A DNA stretch of 64,000 nt from Nilaparvata lugens. Lineage: Eukaryota; Arthropoda; Insecta; Hemiptera; Delphacidae. This document shows, piece after piece, positions 22,527 through 35,331 of the stretch. Made by a program: the position numbers and the translations under genes. Below the pieces are notes generated by a model that had not been told where the DNA came from, searched no databases, and was given only the letters and a program-made list of their open reading frames with translations. Each line of letters begins with the position of its first letter. Positions within the stretch are counted from its first letter, which is position 1. The stretch is from contig NC_052505.1 of the NCBI RefSeq assembly GCF_014356525.2, forward strand, positions 50,782,970 to 50,846,969, read 5' to 3'.

Positions 22527-22759
22527 CATGATATTGAGAAGAAATTCAAAGCTGTACTATGAATAGTAACTGCAGGACAGGCGATTTTATAAGCGTGCGT
22601 TTTTTACAACTCACCCCCCTCTCCCTCAGTCTGTCGACCACCCTGGGACGTGACAACATCGAGTTTCATACACACTAAGGACCCCCTAACAATGATCCGA
22701 AGTCAAATTCTCTGCCTCTCTCATGTATGCTCAATGTAAGCCAGCGCCTGGAATATCTG

Positions 22760-24360
22760 CCAATTACAGTGATTAATAGAGTCATAGGTAGAAGCGCTGT
22801 TGCCAATTTGTCAGTCGTCTGACTGCTTTCAGACAGGAACTTCGCATGTGCAGCATAAGCACATGAACAGTCACTAGAAGTTGAAGAACGCTGGGCGGTT
22901 CAAGACGGCAACATCGCGCCTTTGGATCCCTCCCGCCGTATGTTTTCTCTGCTGCGCATGTCCATCCCAAGTAGGAAGTAATTTTGTACAGAGTATAGTG
23001 ATTAATTGCTCTTAAGTTTAGCATCAAAAACTGTTTATCATTCAACGCAACTAAATATCATCCTATACAATTAGCAGAATATTTAGGATATTCTAGGTAA
23101 ATTTTCTACCTGTACCGGTACTTCGACGCCCGGAATATACTAGAGACTTTTCCGTAATTCCCTAAAAGACCGGCTTTAAAACACCATAATCGTTTCTAAA
23201 TCTCTGTGAAGATGAAAACTTATGTGAATCAGTTGAATTGTGAGAATTTCGCAAAGAAGCTGGAACCGCAGATATAAGCTCCAGACAAGAATCTGTGCTG
23301 GAACTAACTATAATTAGTTAGTAGTGCCAACTCTGATGTGATACGTCAGGTGCAATCATATTATGAATTTTTATAGGCCTATAATATCATATGATGTATC
23401 GGATCATAACAATAATATATAGTGAGACGAACTTATTTGGTTTGTGTGAAAATTAGAGGTACAAAAACTTTGTACCAGAAGTACAAAGTTGTTTGACGCC
23501 ATTAATTTTCATGCTGGAATTTGAAGTTGGAAGCGAGCAGTAGTTGTCCAACATAACTTTTCATTAACTTCGTTTACTTGCTGTATGAAAACGCGCATTG
23601 CTGCTGTGACCTAACACAACCGTGTCAGACTAATATACCTAAATGAAGCTGAATGTCTCCCAGTACTAGTACTAAACTTGTTTTAAAAATTGCAAAAAAT
23701 GAATTTTATATTAAAAATTAACATATAAATTTGAATTATATAAACGTGAAATGATGAATAGAAAAATGTGATGAACAAATCATGGAACTACTACTACTTG
23801 TAAAATTGATGAAATATACCTTCAACTCATCATCACCTCCCACTTCCGATTTGTCCTTTTTGCTTACAAATTTGTCCCACAACTCTTTTGTCTGTTCGAT
23901 TTTTGTCCACTTAGCATTTCCATTTAAGTGGAATTTTCTGACGTAAAATGTTTTCTTCATGTTGAACCACATTCCCAGATATCCTGCAAAAATCTCAGAG
24001 TTTTCTAATTTCCTTGAAACGCCCAGAGGAAATCGTAACCATCAAGTGAACGAAAATGATTAATGTAGGCGCACTTCAGCTCTTGATGCTTGATTGCTTG
24101 TCACTGATAGAATAAATTTCAAGAGTATATTGCAGTGAATATTAATGGATAGTGAGGAGTCGTTGCTCTGTTTCACAGTATATCTGTCAACTTCAGTACT
24201 ATTAGTCATCTTAGGTTCATACTATTCATTATAATGTGTGTTAATTAATCATCCACCTTATAAAAGAGAACTGGAAACATTGATCGTAAAAGATTACAAC
24301 TTCTTCAAAGAAAGCATGTTCCTTAACACAACATATAATAATAATCTTCTTCTCTTCTCT
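22760..24360. other. No gene seen
   Basis: AT-rich sequence with a few short frames (for example minus 22,782-23,045 and 23,736-23,972) that show no motif or splice context. Confidence 0.4.
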
Positions 24361-24367
24361 TCTTCTT

Positions 24368-24790
24368 CTCTATATCTATAAAAGGCTAAGCCCTGACAGA
24401 CTGAAAACACACCACAGACAAACTACTGAGCCTACAAACTTGAAATTTTGCACAATTATTTATGATAGCCTCAAAACATCCACTAAGAAAGGATTTTCAG
24501 AAATTTGCCCCCTTGAGGGAGCTGGGGCCCCTCAAAAATTTTGTACTTTTTAACCACTCATTGCACAGCAAAGTCATGAGGAACTTTTTTGTTCAGCTAC
24601 AAAAAAAATTAGATCTATGCAGAAAAATTCCGACCAAGAGCAGAGAGGGGTCCAGGAGAGGGCATTTTTTTAAAATGTTCATGTAAAATCACACAAATGT
24701 TCATGCAAATCATGGAAAGCTTAAAATAATTTCATCAATCAGCTGATTGAATTTAATTTTCTTTGGATCCTTCATAGAATTTATAGTATT
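24368..24790 (+). mobile_element. Dispersed repeat family C, copy 1 with Helitron-like start
   Basis: Starts TCTATATCTATAAAAGGC after pyrimidine-rich DNA, like the other TC-start elements here. It shares CTACTGAGCCTA...ACTTGAAATTTTGCACA, AGGGAGCTGGGGCCC and CAATCAGCTGAT with 29,520-30,090. It is non-coding; the short frame across it is a chance reading. The 3' end is not defined. Confidence 0.65.
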
Positions 24791-24844
24791 CCTGGTGATT
24801 GAGCCTGTCTTTTTTCAGCGTTGACTATTAATAATAAAGCTTTA

Positions 24845-25650
24845 TTTACAACTAGCTTACCTGGCAAACTTTGTACCGCCAAAAAGTCAATATATCTCAT
24901 GTCACACTTCACTTTATTTGGTAAATCATGAAATTTATCTGACAATCAATATTTTCATTAACATCTGAATACGGACTTCCTATGTGCTTATAGTCATGCA
25001 GCATTCATTATTCTCAATCAACATATTCTTCTCAATCAATTGGTAGTAATATTTATCAGTAAAGTGTAGAATTAAAAATAAAAATAGGTTAAATCAGTGT
25101 TTCAAAGATGAATTTAATGTTTTCATAGTTGTTGATTATCGATAGATGATCCAGGGAATATGCGATGTACGATGGATCACACAGAATTACATACTCTTTC
25201 CATCCTTCATTTTAGGATGAATATAAGCTAAGCTAAATTAAAAAAATTTAAAATTATTCTGCCATTAATGAATGCAATATGAACAACTCTCTTCCATGAG
25301 GTGAATAATTTTTTCCAACATTTTCCGGTTACTCAATGATAGGGGAGTGATAATTATTTGTATGGGTCTTCTAAGGAACCATTATCTACAGCTGGTATCA
25401 ATCAACTACACTTCAACTCCAAACTACCGTTGTAATACCAGTAGCCTACACAATTCATCATAGGATGACGTGTTTATTACAGCTGGTAACTTTAGATGCT
25501 GAAACATATTATTATCTCAATATGATCTTGAATCATGATCATCTTTCCGTTCTTCGGTAGCCGCTAGCCCGACAATTTCGAAAACATAGGTCTGTAAAGT
25601 GGATTAATAAATAATCATTATTAGCCACCCTATTAAAATTTCTGGTCAGA
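24845..25650. other. Possible inverted Helitron 3' tip, otherwise nothing
   Basis: Read on the minus strand, 24,852-24,885 ends in GGTAAGCTAG followed by T, compatible with a Helitron CTAG end. No hairpin or 5' partner was found. The rest is AT-rich without a gene. Confidence 0.3.
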
Positions 25651-25659
25651 AACCATCCC

Positions 25660-25990
25660 CATCATTTTAAAGTACTTTCAAATTACTTTTAATTCTCCAT
25701 GAAATATCATTGAAGACCAATGATTGAAAATGATTTATAAATTACCTCAAATGATTTAGTCAAGTACTTTAAAGTACTTTTCAATCATTCGAATACCAAT
25801 GATTGGCAATGATTTATAAATTACTTTAAATGATTTGAATGAAGTACTTTGAAGTACTTCTCAATTACTTGAAGACCAATGATTGGAACTGATTTACAAA
25901 TAATTTAGAATGATTGGAGTGAACTGATTTGAAGTTCTTTGAAGTGATTTGGAAGAGACAATTATAATCACTTTAAAATCATTTACAATA
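25660..25990. repeat. 79-80-bp diverged tandem repeat
   Basis: Units start with ACCAATGATTG at 25,716, 25,795 and 25,875 (periods 79 and 80), with a partial unit before. Each contains AATGATTTATAAATTAC and an internal AAGTACTT(T/G)(A/G)AAGTACTT palindrome. Roughly four units with increasing divergence. It is non-coding. Confidence 0.85.
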
Positions 25991-26547
25991 ATTTCAAGTT
26001 ATTGAATTTTTTTCTCATCTCTGATAGAATTCATGGGTACGGCAAAAAATTGGACGAGTAGAAATCGATGCGTGTGTATAATTCTCTAACACTGTAAGTC
26101 TATAACTGGACATAGTGAAATTCAAGACCTGAATGAATGCAGTCTCATGAACGAGAATATGTGAGTAATAAATGGAAATCTTGTAAATGTAATCATCAGT
26201 AAAACTAGTACCTTGCAAAATTTTAAAACTTATAAACTTCTCTAAACTCAGACCCCTATCATAATAAACTCATGAATCAAAATCGAATATAGATATAATA
26301 CAACCACCTATCAAATACCGAGAGAAACAAAAATGTTTTTCCATCAGGAACCATAAAAATAGCTGAAAACCATTACCAGGTAGCGCCCCAAATTCAAAAT
26401 CCGAGAGATCTGATCAGCTCCAGCCGGCTCCAGCTTCACCTCTTTAAGTGAATTAACTGTTAAACCCATATATATATATAAAAAAAATCACTCATCCACA
26501 TATTTTATCACACTTCAGGAAATTAATCAATTGACATAAATTTATCT

Positions 26548-27300
26548 TGAAATGGTGAGAGCTAAAATACAAACCCGCACAAATCTAATCAGCAAACTTG
26601 CAAGTACCTCCTGGGGATCAGGAGCTGGTGTTCTGCGGCAGTCATCCCTAGCTTTAGTTTACAGCGTTGCAGAGTAGCCTACCGTGCACCAGTTTGGCAT
26701 GAGAGCAGCCATGTCGAACTAATAGATGTGGAGCTGAACAAGACAATGCACAGAATTTTTGGGACATTGCAGGCCACACCTCAACACTGGCTGCCGATAC
26801 TCTCTCATATAGAGCCACCAGACCTGCGCCGTATCAAATCAAACAGCCGACTGTGGGAACAAATAGAGAGCAACCTATCCCTTCCCATACATCAAATTCT
26901 GAGTGATGAACCAGAAATAAGACTTAGATCACGAAGACCTTCATGGTTAAGTTGTAGGATGAGCAACCAACAAATCTTGGACACATGGAAAGAGCGGTGT
27001 GAACAGAATGAGATTGGAGACACAGTAAATGTGACAGCCTCTCCAATAGGTTTCTCTCTCTCTAGAAAATTATGGGTCAGGTCCAATAGGATTAGGACTG
27101 GTTGCAGCAGGGCAAAAGCATCCATGTATAAATGGGGTATTGCAGTTTCTGAAATTGTGATTGCGGTCAAGTCCAAACTCTTCAACATAATTATAACAAA
27201 TGAGTGTCCAATGTACAGATTTCCAACAGGGGCTGCGGGCCTCCTCACTCTCACCAGAGAAGCTATACAGTGGCTGAGTGACCTGGAGGTTTACATTTGA
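26548..27300 (+). pseudogene. LINE RT C-terminal fragment (Jockey/R1-type style)
   Basis: The open part (26,728-27,300) has LNKTMHRIFGTLQATPQHWLPILSHI, a PSWLSCRMS segment and VRSNRIRTGCSRAKASMYKWGI. The upstream 180 bp encode the matching KLAST.WG...LRQSSLALVYSVAE in broken frames. This is the far C-terminus of arthropod LINE polyproteins, after the polymerase core; the RTG...KWG stretch normally precedes a CCHC that is not preserved here. A (TA)n run about 200 bp downstream may mark the 3' end. Confidence 0.8.
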
Positions 27301-27494
27301 AATATGGAGATTGATTTTCTGTACAGGGTACTTGAACCCAATAACTATTTTTTCTATGTTCTACATTTTGACAGAGCCATTTGACTGGCAAGCATGACAT
27401 TCTCATAATATTGTTTCATTTTATTATTATTATGACAGCACTTCATACAGTGTAAATAGTGTTATTTATGATCGTTTTCTTCCCTCACGCCATA

Positions 27495-27498
<4 letters not shown>

Positions 27499-27551
<53 letters not shown>
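27499..27551. repeat. (TA)n microsatellite
   Basis: About 26 TA units, 200 bp after the LINE fragment. Confidence 0.98.
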
Positions 27552-27554
<3 letters not shown>

Positions 27555-27559
27555 GAAGA

Positions 27560-29519
27560 TTCAAATGATCCAATTATAAAAAAACACTTGATTAAAATGG
27601 TCCCAATTAAACATTATCTGATATCAGAGAATAAGAATAGTCTTCACATTCTCTGACATGAGATAAACCTTCTAATTCTCTGCTATATGAGAGTCTTCCT
27701 CATTTGAAAATGTAATGCATGTTCTGTATCGCGGTAATTGGATTATACCTTCAACACATCATCCTCATTTTTGGAGGATCAATAGCATCAATCTAAGACA
27801 TTTTAAATCTCTGAACGTTACAATCTTATAATCACGCCTCCTTTTTAAAACGATTATTCAAACAAAGAACGTGTTATTTTTCAGAAAACTGGTTTAGGTC
27901 AGGTAAGGAGTCTTCCGAATTTAATAAATTCGATTGTTTGATCTCAATAATAGTAGACGTGCCTCATCTACTTAAAAACTGCTTTATCCGCTCTGGCTGT
28001 TTCAAATGCATTGCTTTATCAGCTCTTCAAAGATAGCAAGCGTATCACTCGATAGGCTGCTTTCATATCAGAAGATTTATCATGTAACCACATTTTCTAA
28101 ACTCTAAACGCTATTAATTCTGTAGTACAGAAAGATGAAATTATTGAATTACTTTTGTTTACATTATTGACATTGATAGCTTGTCTAGGTCTTGTTTTAT
28201 GATCTAAGGAGTGTGATATTCATGAAATTGAATAGGTCATGTGAAACATTTTTATACTATTTTAATTATTCAACATCATCAAATAAGTGTGAAGTGGAAT
28301 ACATTTTTGAACTATATATTTGAACATATAATAACAAAAATAAATAATTTTCTCATAATAATTACTATTACAATAATTTTGTAGTGATGTTCTTTTCGAT
28401 TTCATAGGTGTAGGCTAATGAATACAGCAAATAGGTAAAATTCCAGTGGTAAAAGGTATCATTCCACGCATCTCAAGTTATATTTCTCCTTCATATTTTT
28501 GCAGTGAAATACGCATTAAGTGAAGCCAATAATCTGAAAAATGTTGTGATTTTAATTCTGAGTAGATTATAATATTGTGATGATCCATCAAGAATGGAAC
28601 CTATAAAACGCATTCGAAAAGAGAGCATGCACAACATCAGAGCATCATCAAATGACATGACTTGAAAGACATTTTCAAAGATAGCATATCCTGACCTCAT
28701 CCAATAAAAGTTATACTCTTACTCATTAGACTTTCAAGCTCTTTTGCATGATGCCACAACCTATTCAATCCCATTGATAATTTATTAATTTCATCTTGAA
28801 TTTCACAGACTTCATTTCAGAAATCATCTCCATCTCATATGTCTTCAGTTTTGCCACAAAGCACTTCATATTTCTCCATTAATTATTATTTGATTCCTTG
28901 GATTAAATAAACTTGGACTTACGAAATGCTTGCTTTGAACGTAATTCAATTGAGGATCATTCAAATTGCCACTGAAGGTGTTTGGAACAGAATTTCGGAA
29001 CCATTTCAATTTGGATCCGATCATGCATGCAAATTAGTTGAGTGATTTGCGAGGTAGGAAATCGATACTGGAAAACACTATCTAGAGAGGAAATGTGCTC
29101 TCCTCTCACTCTCTCTCTCTCTCTCTCTCTCACACTCACTCACTCTCTCTCATTTCACCTATGCTTGTCTCTGTCCAGCAGCACATACACTGGCACCGAT
29201 CAACTGGCGTATCTGCATGTCATTTACATCATCCGGGCCAACTCAATAATTAATCTCAAGCTAGGATCCCGACCCGGAGACGACAGCCAACTTTCTAGCT
29301 TCCAGCTCAATCTAGCCTCCCAAATTGAAGCTTAACTATTACCTGTTCACAAACAATGATTTAGTCTTGTCCTAATAGTTAAAGTGAGTTAGTGAGTTAC
29401 GGAGCGCATACTCTCCATTTAAAAAATCACATTCACTGCTTGCACACACGACTATTTAAATTAACAATTGAAACCGATCTCCTGGTGACAAATGATTTTG
29501 TCGGAGAAGGCTTAGTTAG
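27560..29519. other. No gene seen
   Basis: AT-rich sequence; only a (CT)n run at 29,109-29,131 stands out. Short frames over the (CT)n run are low-complexity readings. Confidence 0.45.
29109..29131. repeat. (CT)n microsatellite
   Basis: About 11 CT units with flanking imperfect CT/CA sequence. Confidence 0.95.
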
Positions 29520-30090
29520 AAGGCTAAAACTACTGAGCCTAAAAACTTGAAATTTTGCACATTTGTTTATGTTAGCCTTAAGACATCCACTAAGAAAGGA
29601 TTTTCAGAAATTTTCCCCCTGAGGGAGCTGGGGCCCCCCAAAAATTTTGTACTTTTCAACCGCTCATTGCACAGCAAAGTCATAAGGAACGTTTTTGCTC
29701 AGCTACGAAAAAAATTAGCTCAGTGTAGAAAAATTCCGATCAAGAGCACAGGGGGGTTCAGGAGAGGGCATTTTTTGAAAATTTTGATGTAAAATCACAC
29801 TACAGCTCAAAATAATTGGCCTACAGACTTAAAAATTTGCACAAATATTCTTCAAACATGCTAGATGCGCACTAAGAACGGATTTTGAGATATTTTGTCT
29901 CTAAACATTTCAAAGGATGAAGAAGGATCCTATTAAGTAAGGTTATGAACATGAGAATGTGAACGCCATATGGAACTGAGAAAATTGACACTTGCTATTC
30001 TAAAATATTTTTTCATCATTGGAAAGCTTGAAATAATCTTTTCAATCAGCTGATCGAATTAAATTTGCATTGATCAGGAGCGTGAGCTTG
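29520..30090 (+). repeat. Dispersed repeat family C, copy 2
   Basis: Same-orientation copy of 24,415-24,780. It shares the AGGGAGCTGGGGCCC core and the GGAAAGCTTGAAATAAT / CAATCAGCTGAT end. It is longer than copy 1 by an internal segment (about 29,810-30,015). Confidence 0.8.
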
Positions 30091-31181
30091 CCACGTGTGT
30101 GTTCCAATGTTGTATGCTTGGCCAGTTTGGTTCGCACCTTCTATCAGCTGTATATGGAGTCACATACATTCCGATTAGAACAGAGCACAGAGATCTTTTT
30201 TGGTTAGGAGTTTGTTGATTATTCTATTTAAAATTCTAATTCTATTTGCATCGAAAGTCACAATGAAAACTTTCTCAATAAACTACAAGATTACAAAAAC
30301 ATATACCTACATTCATTTGTAGCACGGCCAGAAAAAGACAAACTTGAGTACTAGCCGTGGAAGAAATCTTCGTGAGTTGTAAATATTGTAACGTCCTTTT
30401 GGGGTTACATATGCCCAGCTGGCAGTCTGTCGGTAGAGCATGAGATATTTGAATATTTTTGATATCTTGACACCTGCTGAAATAAAAATACCATATGATT
30501 CTTACCAGCTCTTCGAGGAGATTGTACCAAATTCTGCCATCAGTTACTGCAAACTGCTGCTGCTTTGTCAATTGGCAATCTTTACCGCTGCATTGACTGG
30601 CTCTGCAATTATAGATGTTGAAGAGGCTGTAATACTGCTTTGACTTGATATGACCTAGTATCTCAGTCTGTTTGATTTCAGTGAATGGGTTGAACCATTT
30701 AAAAAAATCTTAAGAACGTATTATTTCTGAAGATTTAATGATCGGTACTGTATATTGCTGATTTATCCAACTCATTCGATGAAGAATACAGTTGATTGAT
30801 AATTCTTTCAATTTGTCAATAATGATAAATAAAAAAATACTAGTACAAGATTGGCCATGCATAAAGACAGGATTAAAAATGAAAAGAACACCATTCAATC
30901 AATAAATATAAAATCACAATAAAATCAACGAGCAAAGAATAATATATGAGACAAATAATGCAAACACAATATGAGAAAATACACAAGAAAAATATCACAG
31001 ATCCCTCAATTAAAACTCTTGTTCTGCTTAATAGCATCAATCAATATCTTTCATGATTTTTATATCAGCATACATTTTACAGATTTTTATAGCTCAATTA
31101 TTCAACTCGCTTCTGCTTATCAAATTAGAATTTTATAATTCAATATTCCAATAATATTCGATGTTCCAAATATAAAAATCT
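30091..31181. other. No gene seen
   Basis: AT-rich sequence with short frames on both strands and no recognised motif. Confidence 0.4.
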
Positions 31182-32738
31182 CAGGGTAGAAGTTCGGCCA
31201 TCAGTGGAAGTTAGATCAATAATTCATCTTGTTAACTTTGAGCTTCTATAATTCTTATTATGCTAATAATACTGATATTTATATACAATTGACTGAGCAT
31301 ATTTAATAATTTCAAATAGTGATATATAATTGAACATTCAGTTCTCATATGCATTCTAGATATGACCTCTCCCTTATTTATACTACTTGCACAATTAATT
31401 TTGAATATAAAGCTTGATTTTCAAGTAATACCTTCGACAAGCTAGCTTCATGAAAATTCTATCAATTTGTAGCACTGAGGGCCCTCTCAATAAATTATGT
31501 TTGAATAACTCACGTGCGAAGATTTTTTTTACAATTTTAAAGATGTAGCATGGATTCACCTCGCATGTCCTATGCCTTTCTGGTGAGCTGCTGTCGTCTT
31601 CTCCAATGGGGATATTTAAATTGATAACTCATGTCATAGAGCAACTTCACTGAGTTAGGTTTATCACTTATTAAAAGTCTTTGATACTTAAACTTTGGCA
31701 ATAAATAAAATTTAATTTTTATAAGGGAATCAGTCTATTGCTCTTGTATTGGTGGGCGTCTTGGTCGGTCTCTGGCAAGCAAGTGGGCAATTGGTCTTCC
31801 CTTATTTTCTTTTGACGATACTTCCGACTCTAAATTTGCATAAAATTTGAATATCTTTTCCTTCTGGTGGATTTCAAATAATCTGTGATGATGCAATTTA
31901 AAACTGTCAATTAGTCCATAGTACAAGAGCATATTACTATATTAAAACTGAATATTTCTATCTTTAACTTTTATTTTATATTAATTATATTGTTTCATGC
32001 ATTCTACAACAATTACAAATTTTTATAATATCCTTCATTTTGCATGCTATAAGTTACAAAACCCTCTTGTCCTCGTCTTAACAAATGCTACCTAGATGCA
32101 ATTATTTTGCTTGCGAGTATATGATTAAATTGTATATGTTCAGCTTGATCATTATTAATATTGCTGACAAGCGTTGTTTATATAGAACCTAACCTCAAAT
32201 TCACACAGTATATTTTTATTTTATTAATTAATTGAGAAATTGATTTTCATTTCAAACTGTTAGCCATAATCTTAGCCTTTCTAGTCGTTATCATCTTATC
32301 TATATCTTCGACTGATAACACCATTGGTGACAGATATTTTTGTTTTTCTGTCTGAGACCTAGTAATTCATTTCAATTAATGAAGTTTTTATTGGTAACAA
32401 AATGTACCATCAGAATATTTAGAGGATCCTCAGTGCTACGAGTTTATGAATATGAAAAAAAACTAGCTTGTCGAGGGTCATTATTAAAAATCAAGCTTGA
32501 TCTAGAATTACTTGTGCAACTAATTAATTAAAAATAAGGGAAAGTCTTATTGAGAACATTGATGAGAACTGAATGTTTAAATATTCACAGAATTAGTATT
32601 TATCAATATTTAATTTATTCTATATGCTCATTTAATATTTTTTAATATCAGTATTATATAAAAGAATTACCAGAAGCTCAAAGCTCCTAAGATAATTTTT
32701 TTTATCTAAATTCCACTGACGGCCGAACTCAAACCCTG
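31182..32738. mobile_element. DNA element with ~315-bp terminal inverted repeats
   Basis: Left arm about 31,182-31,500 and right arm about 32,405-32,738 are inverted copies. They start CAGGGTAGAAGTTCGGCC and CAGGGTTTGAGTTCGGCC and share CAGTGGAA, TTTGAGCTTCT, ACATTCAGTTCTCAT, CGACAAGCTAG and GTAGCACTGAGG in order. The roughly 900-bp centre is AT-rich with no transposase frame. No convincing target duplication was seen. It is a non-autonomous fold-back type transposon of uncertain superfamily; CAG ends fit hAT loosely. Confidence 0.85.
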
Positions 32739-32739
32739 A

Positions 32740-33646
32740 CAGTTGAATAATATTCAAATCTAATCAAAATAATATTTGATCCAATATCCTAGACATTATC
32801 AGAATTACAGACTATTTCTTGAAAATCAACATATTTTTGCCGCCATCTTGTTTTTTTCATGTTGACAAACATTTTTGAGATTGCCGTCATGGATAATCTC
32901 TTTCTACACATCATTATAAAGAGATTGATACCATTCCCAAGTCTGTACCTTCAAGGAATCATGAGTTACACGGTTTTCTAATTGTTGGGATTGGCATTTA
33001 GTGGAAAAAGCGTGTTTTCCGCTGCAAACAGTACTTTTTACTCTTTTTCCAATGACGCTACAGCCGTAAAATATGGACTTACAGCCTCCAACCAGATGTC
33101 ATTTTCAAGCTTTGGAAATATTCTTCAACACTGTGCCAATAATACTAGTGTTTGTCTACTGCGAATACATATACAGAGTGGAAAGGGAAATATTGTCCCC
33201 GAAAAATGTATGTTTCAAGTTTTTGAAGTTGAATAAATAATGGAAAGAGTAATCGAAATAAAGAAATTCTCTCTTACATCATTGTTTGGTTAATTCTAAA
33301 CACTTTGGTGGTAAAACCAATCCGATATCTCTCACAATAACTGAATAACAAGCGATATAAACATTTCTGTCAATAATGACTGCCATCCTGTAGTTTTCAA
33401 TGATGTGGAATATCTTTGTTGTTTCCATCATCAATATTATTCTTATTCATCTTTTAGTAACAAAGAGAGTATGACCATTTGCAAGTCTCTATCTTAGAGT
33501 AGTCATGAAAAAATCGATTTTATAGTTGTAGCTTGTTACCTCTTGCATATGGAAAAACGCACCAAAAAGCATACAGGGTTTTCTTTGGAGGGCGCTGGAG
33601 AACTCATTTTTCGACGTACAGCGCATGAAGATATATCGTTCCAAAG
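32740..33646. other. No gene seen
   Basis: Short frames only (for example + 32,982-33,236) without recognisable domains. Confidence 0.4.
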
Positions 33647-34303
33647 TTGAAAAATCTGGTGTAGTGCACTCACACAACTTTCCTTGTCGTTATGAAAATT
33701 TATCAACTGATGCTAGTGTTCCCGCGCATCTCAAGTCCACTTTTCTAAGATCTGAGCCAGCTGGTGACAGGACAATAATGCTAGATATACACGAGATCTG
33801 CTATCTCTTCATAGTGAATGATTTAATAGAATCAACAGTTGCCAACAGTTTGCAATTGACTAACCTTATTTTCTCGAATTTCGAGCTTATTTTCAATTTT
33901 AGGTGAAAAAGTTACTGAACATTAATTGTAGTGATTTTTATCGAATTTTTTTGTTCAAATTGTATCTGAAGCCTGATAATTGGAAATCTAAAACCAAACT
34001 TTGCATAGATGGTGCAGTGCTCCTGAAATTTTTACAGATATGAGAATTGTGGCAGTTGATAGAGCTTATCAATGACTTTTCTAGGTATGAATTTGATCAA
34101 AATCGTTGGAGCCGTTTTCGAGAAAATCGCGAAAAACCCTGTTTTTGACATCATTTTCGTCATTTTAGCCGCCATCTTGAATTGCATTTGATGGAAAATG
34201 TTCGTGTCAGATCCTTATCGTGTAAGGACCTTAAGTTCCAAATTTCAAGTCATTCCGTTTATTGGGAGATGAGGTATCTTATACACAGACGCACATACAC
34301 TCA

Positions 34304-34350
34304 TACACACACACACACACACACACACCAACACACACACACACACACAC

Positions 34351-34400
<50 letters not shown>

Positions 34401-34437
34401 ACACACACACAACACACCACACACACACACACACACA
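34304..34437. repeat. (CA)n microsatellite in repeat A copy 2
   Basis: CA tract with occasional CCA/AACA interruptions, at the same junction as in copy 1. Confidence 0.98.
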
Positions 34438-34530
34438 TACAGACCAATACCCAAAAACCACTTTTTTGGACTTAGGGGACCTTGAAACGTATAGAAATTT
34501 GGAAATTTGGGTAGGTACCTTTCTTTTTTC

Positions 34531-34670
34531 GGAAAGCAATACTCCTCTTACCTATGGTAATAGGGCAAGGAAAGTAATGAAACGTACAGAAAACATGAAA
34601 TTAGTGTTCCTTAATTTTTTTTGGAAAGCAATACTTTCCTTACCTATGGTAATAGGGCAAGGAAAGTAAA
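34531..34670 (+). repeat. 92-bp direct duplication at the end of repeat A
   Basis: GGAAAGCAATACT...TACCTATGGTAATAGGG...AAGGAAAGTAA starts at 34,531 and again at 34,623. Confidence 0.85.
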
Positions 34671-35008
34671 AAACGCTTTAAATTTCATAGTCTTAAAATT
34701 TCTCTGTATCTCTTGCACAAAAAACGTTATATTGGAATGAAATTTGAAAAAAATTAGGAAAAAAGTTTTTTGGGCTTGTGAAGGTTATAACTAAAAAAAT
34801 ATGCGTTTTAGAGAAAAATTTCATGAATCAAAAATTGTAGAAGAAGGTTTCTAAAATATTTTCGTCTAGAAAAACGGTTGAATATCTTGGATTGTTATTG
34901 AAATACAAGTGATATAGCAAAACCCTGAAAATTTTGGCGGCCATCTTGTTTCCTAGGTGTTTGCCTGTGATTTCGACTTATCATCACGATTCTTATTATG
35001 CTAGACCT

Positions 35009-35206
35009 TGTTGGAATATAATAATTCATGTAAAACTATATTTTGTATTATTTCTATTGTAATGTCAAAATTATTTATGTGTTTGAACAACTATGGTGGC
35101 AGCACTGTCATGGTGATTGAAACGCAGTCGGTATGTAAAATCGTTTTCTTTGTGAGTTTCCCTCGTCAACTCTTTATTCTTTAAAAGTGAAACTAAAACT
35201 TTATCA
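35009..35206 (+). repeat. Copia 5' LTR
   Basis: 198 bp, TG...CA ends, direct repeat of 47,321-47,518. Confidence 0.95.
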
Positions 35207-35217
35207 GGTTATGGGCC
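35207..35217 (+). other. Copia primer binding site (initiator tRNA half-molecule type)
   Basis: GGTTATGGGCC directly follows the LTR. It is complementary to the anticodon-stem region of initiator tRNA-Met (GGGCCCATAACC), the unusual internal primer known for Drosophila copia, rather than to a tRNA 3' end. Confidence 0.75.
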
Positions 35218-35331
35218 AAGATAATGGCCAAAAACGTAAAAACAAGTAAAAAGTTTAATCTTAAAACAAGTAGAACATGAAAAGTGATTATTGGTTTTTC
35301 TCTTAAAATAATAGTAAAAGGTAACCTCAAA

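Larger units (their letters stand above)
21876..22751 (-). repeat. Dispersed repeat family B, copy 2 (interrupted)
   Basis: Reverse-complement copy of 18,690-18,975. It is split at 21,948-22,526 by a LINE tail; the flanking halves align with copy 1 without other large gaps. Confidence 0.85.
33647..34670 (+). repeat. Dispersed repeat family A, copy 2 (uninterrupted)
   Basis: Continuous version of the repeat split at 13,494 in copy 1. It extends past the CA tract to a pair of GGAAAGCAATACT...GGCAAGGAAAGT blocks. The last block can fold: CTTTCCTT with AAGGAAAG. It is non-coding. Confidence 0.8.
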
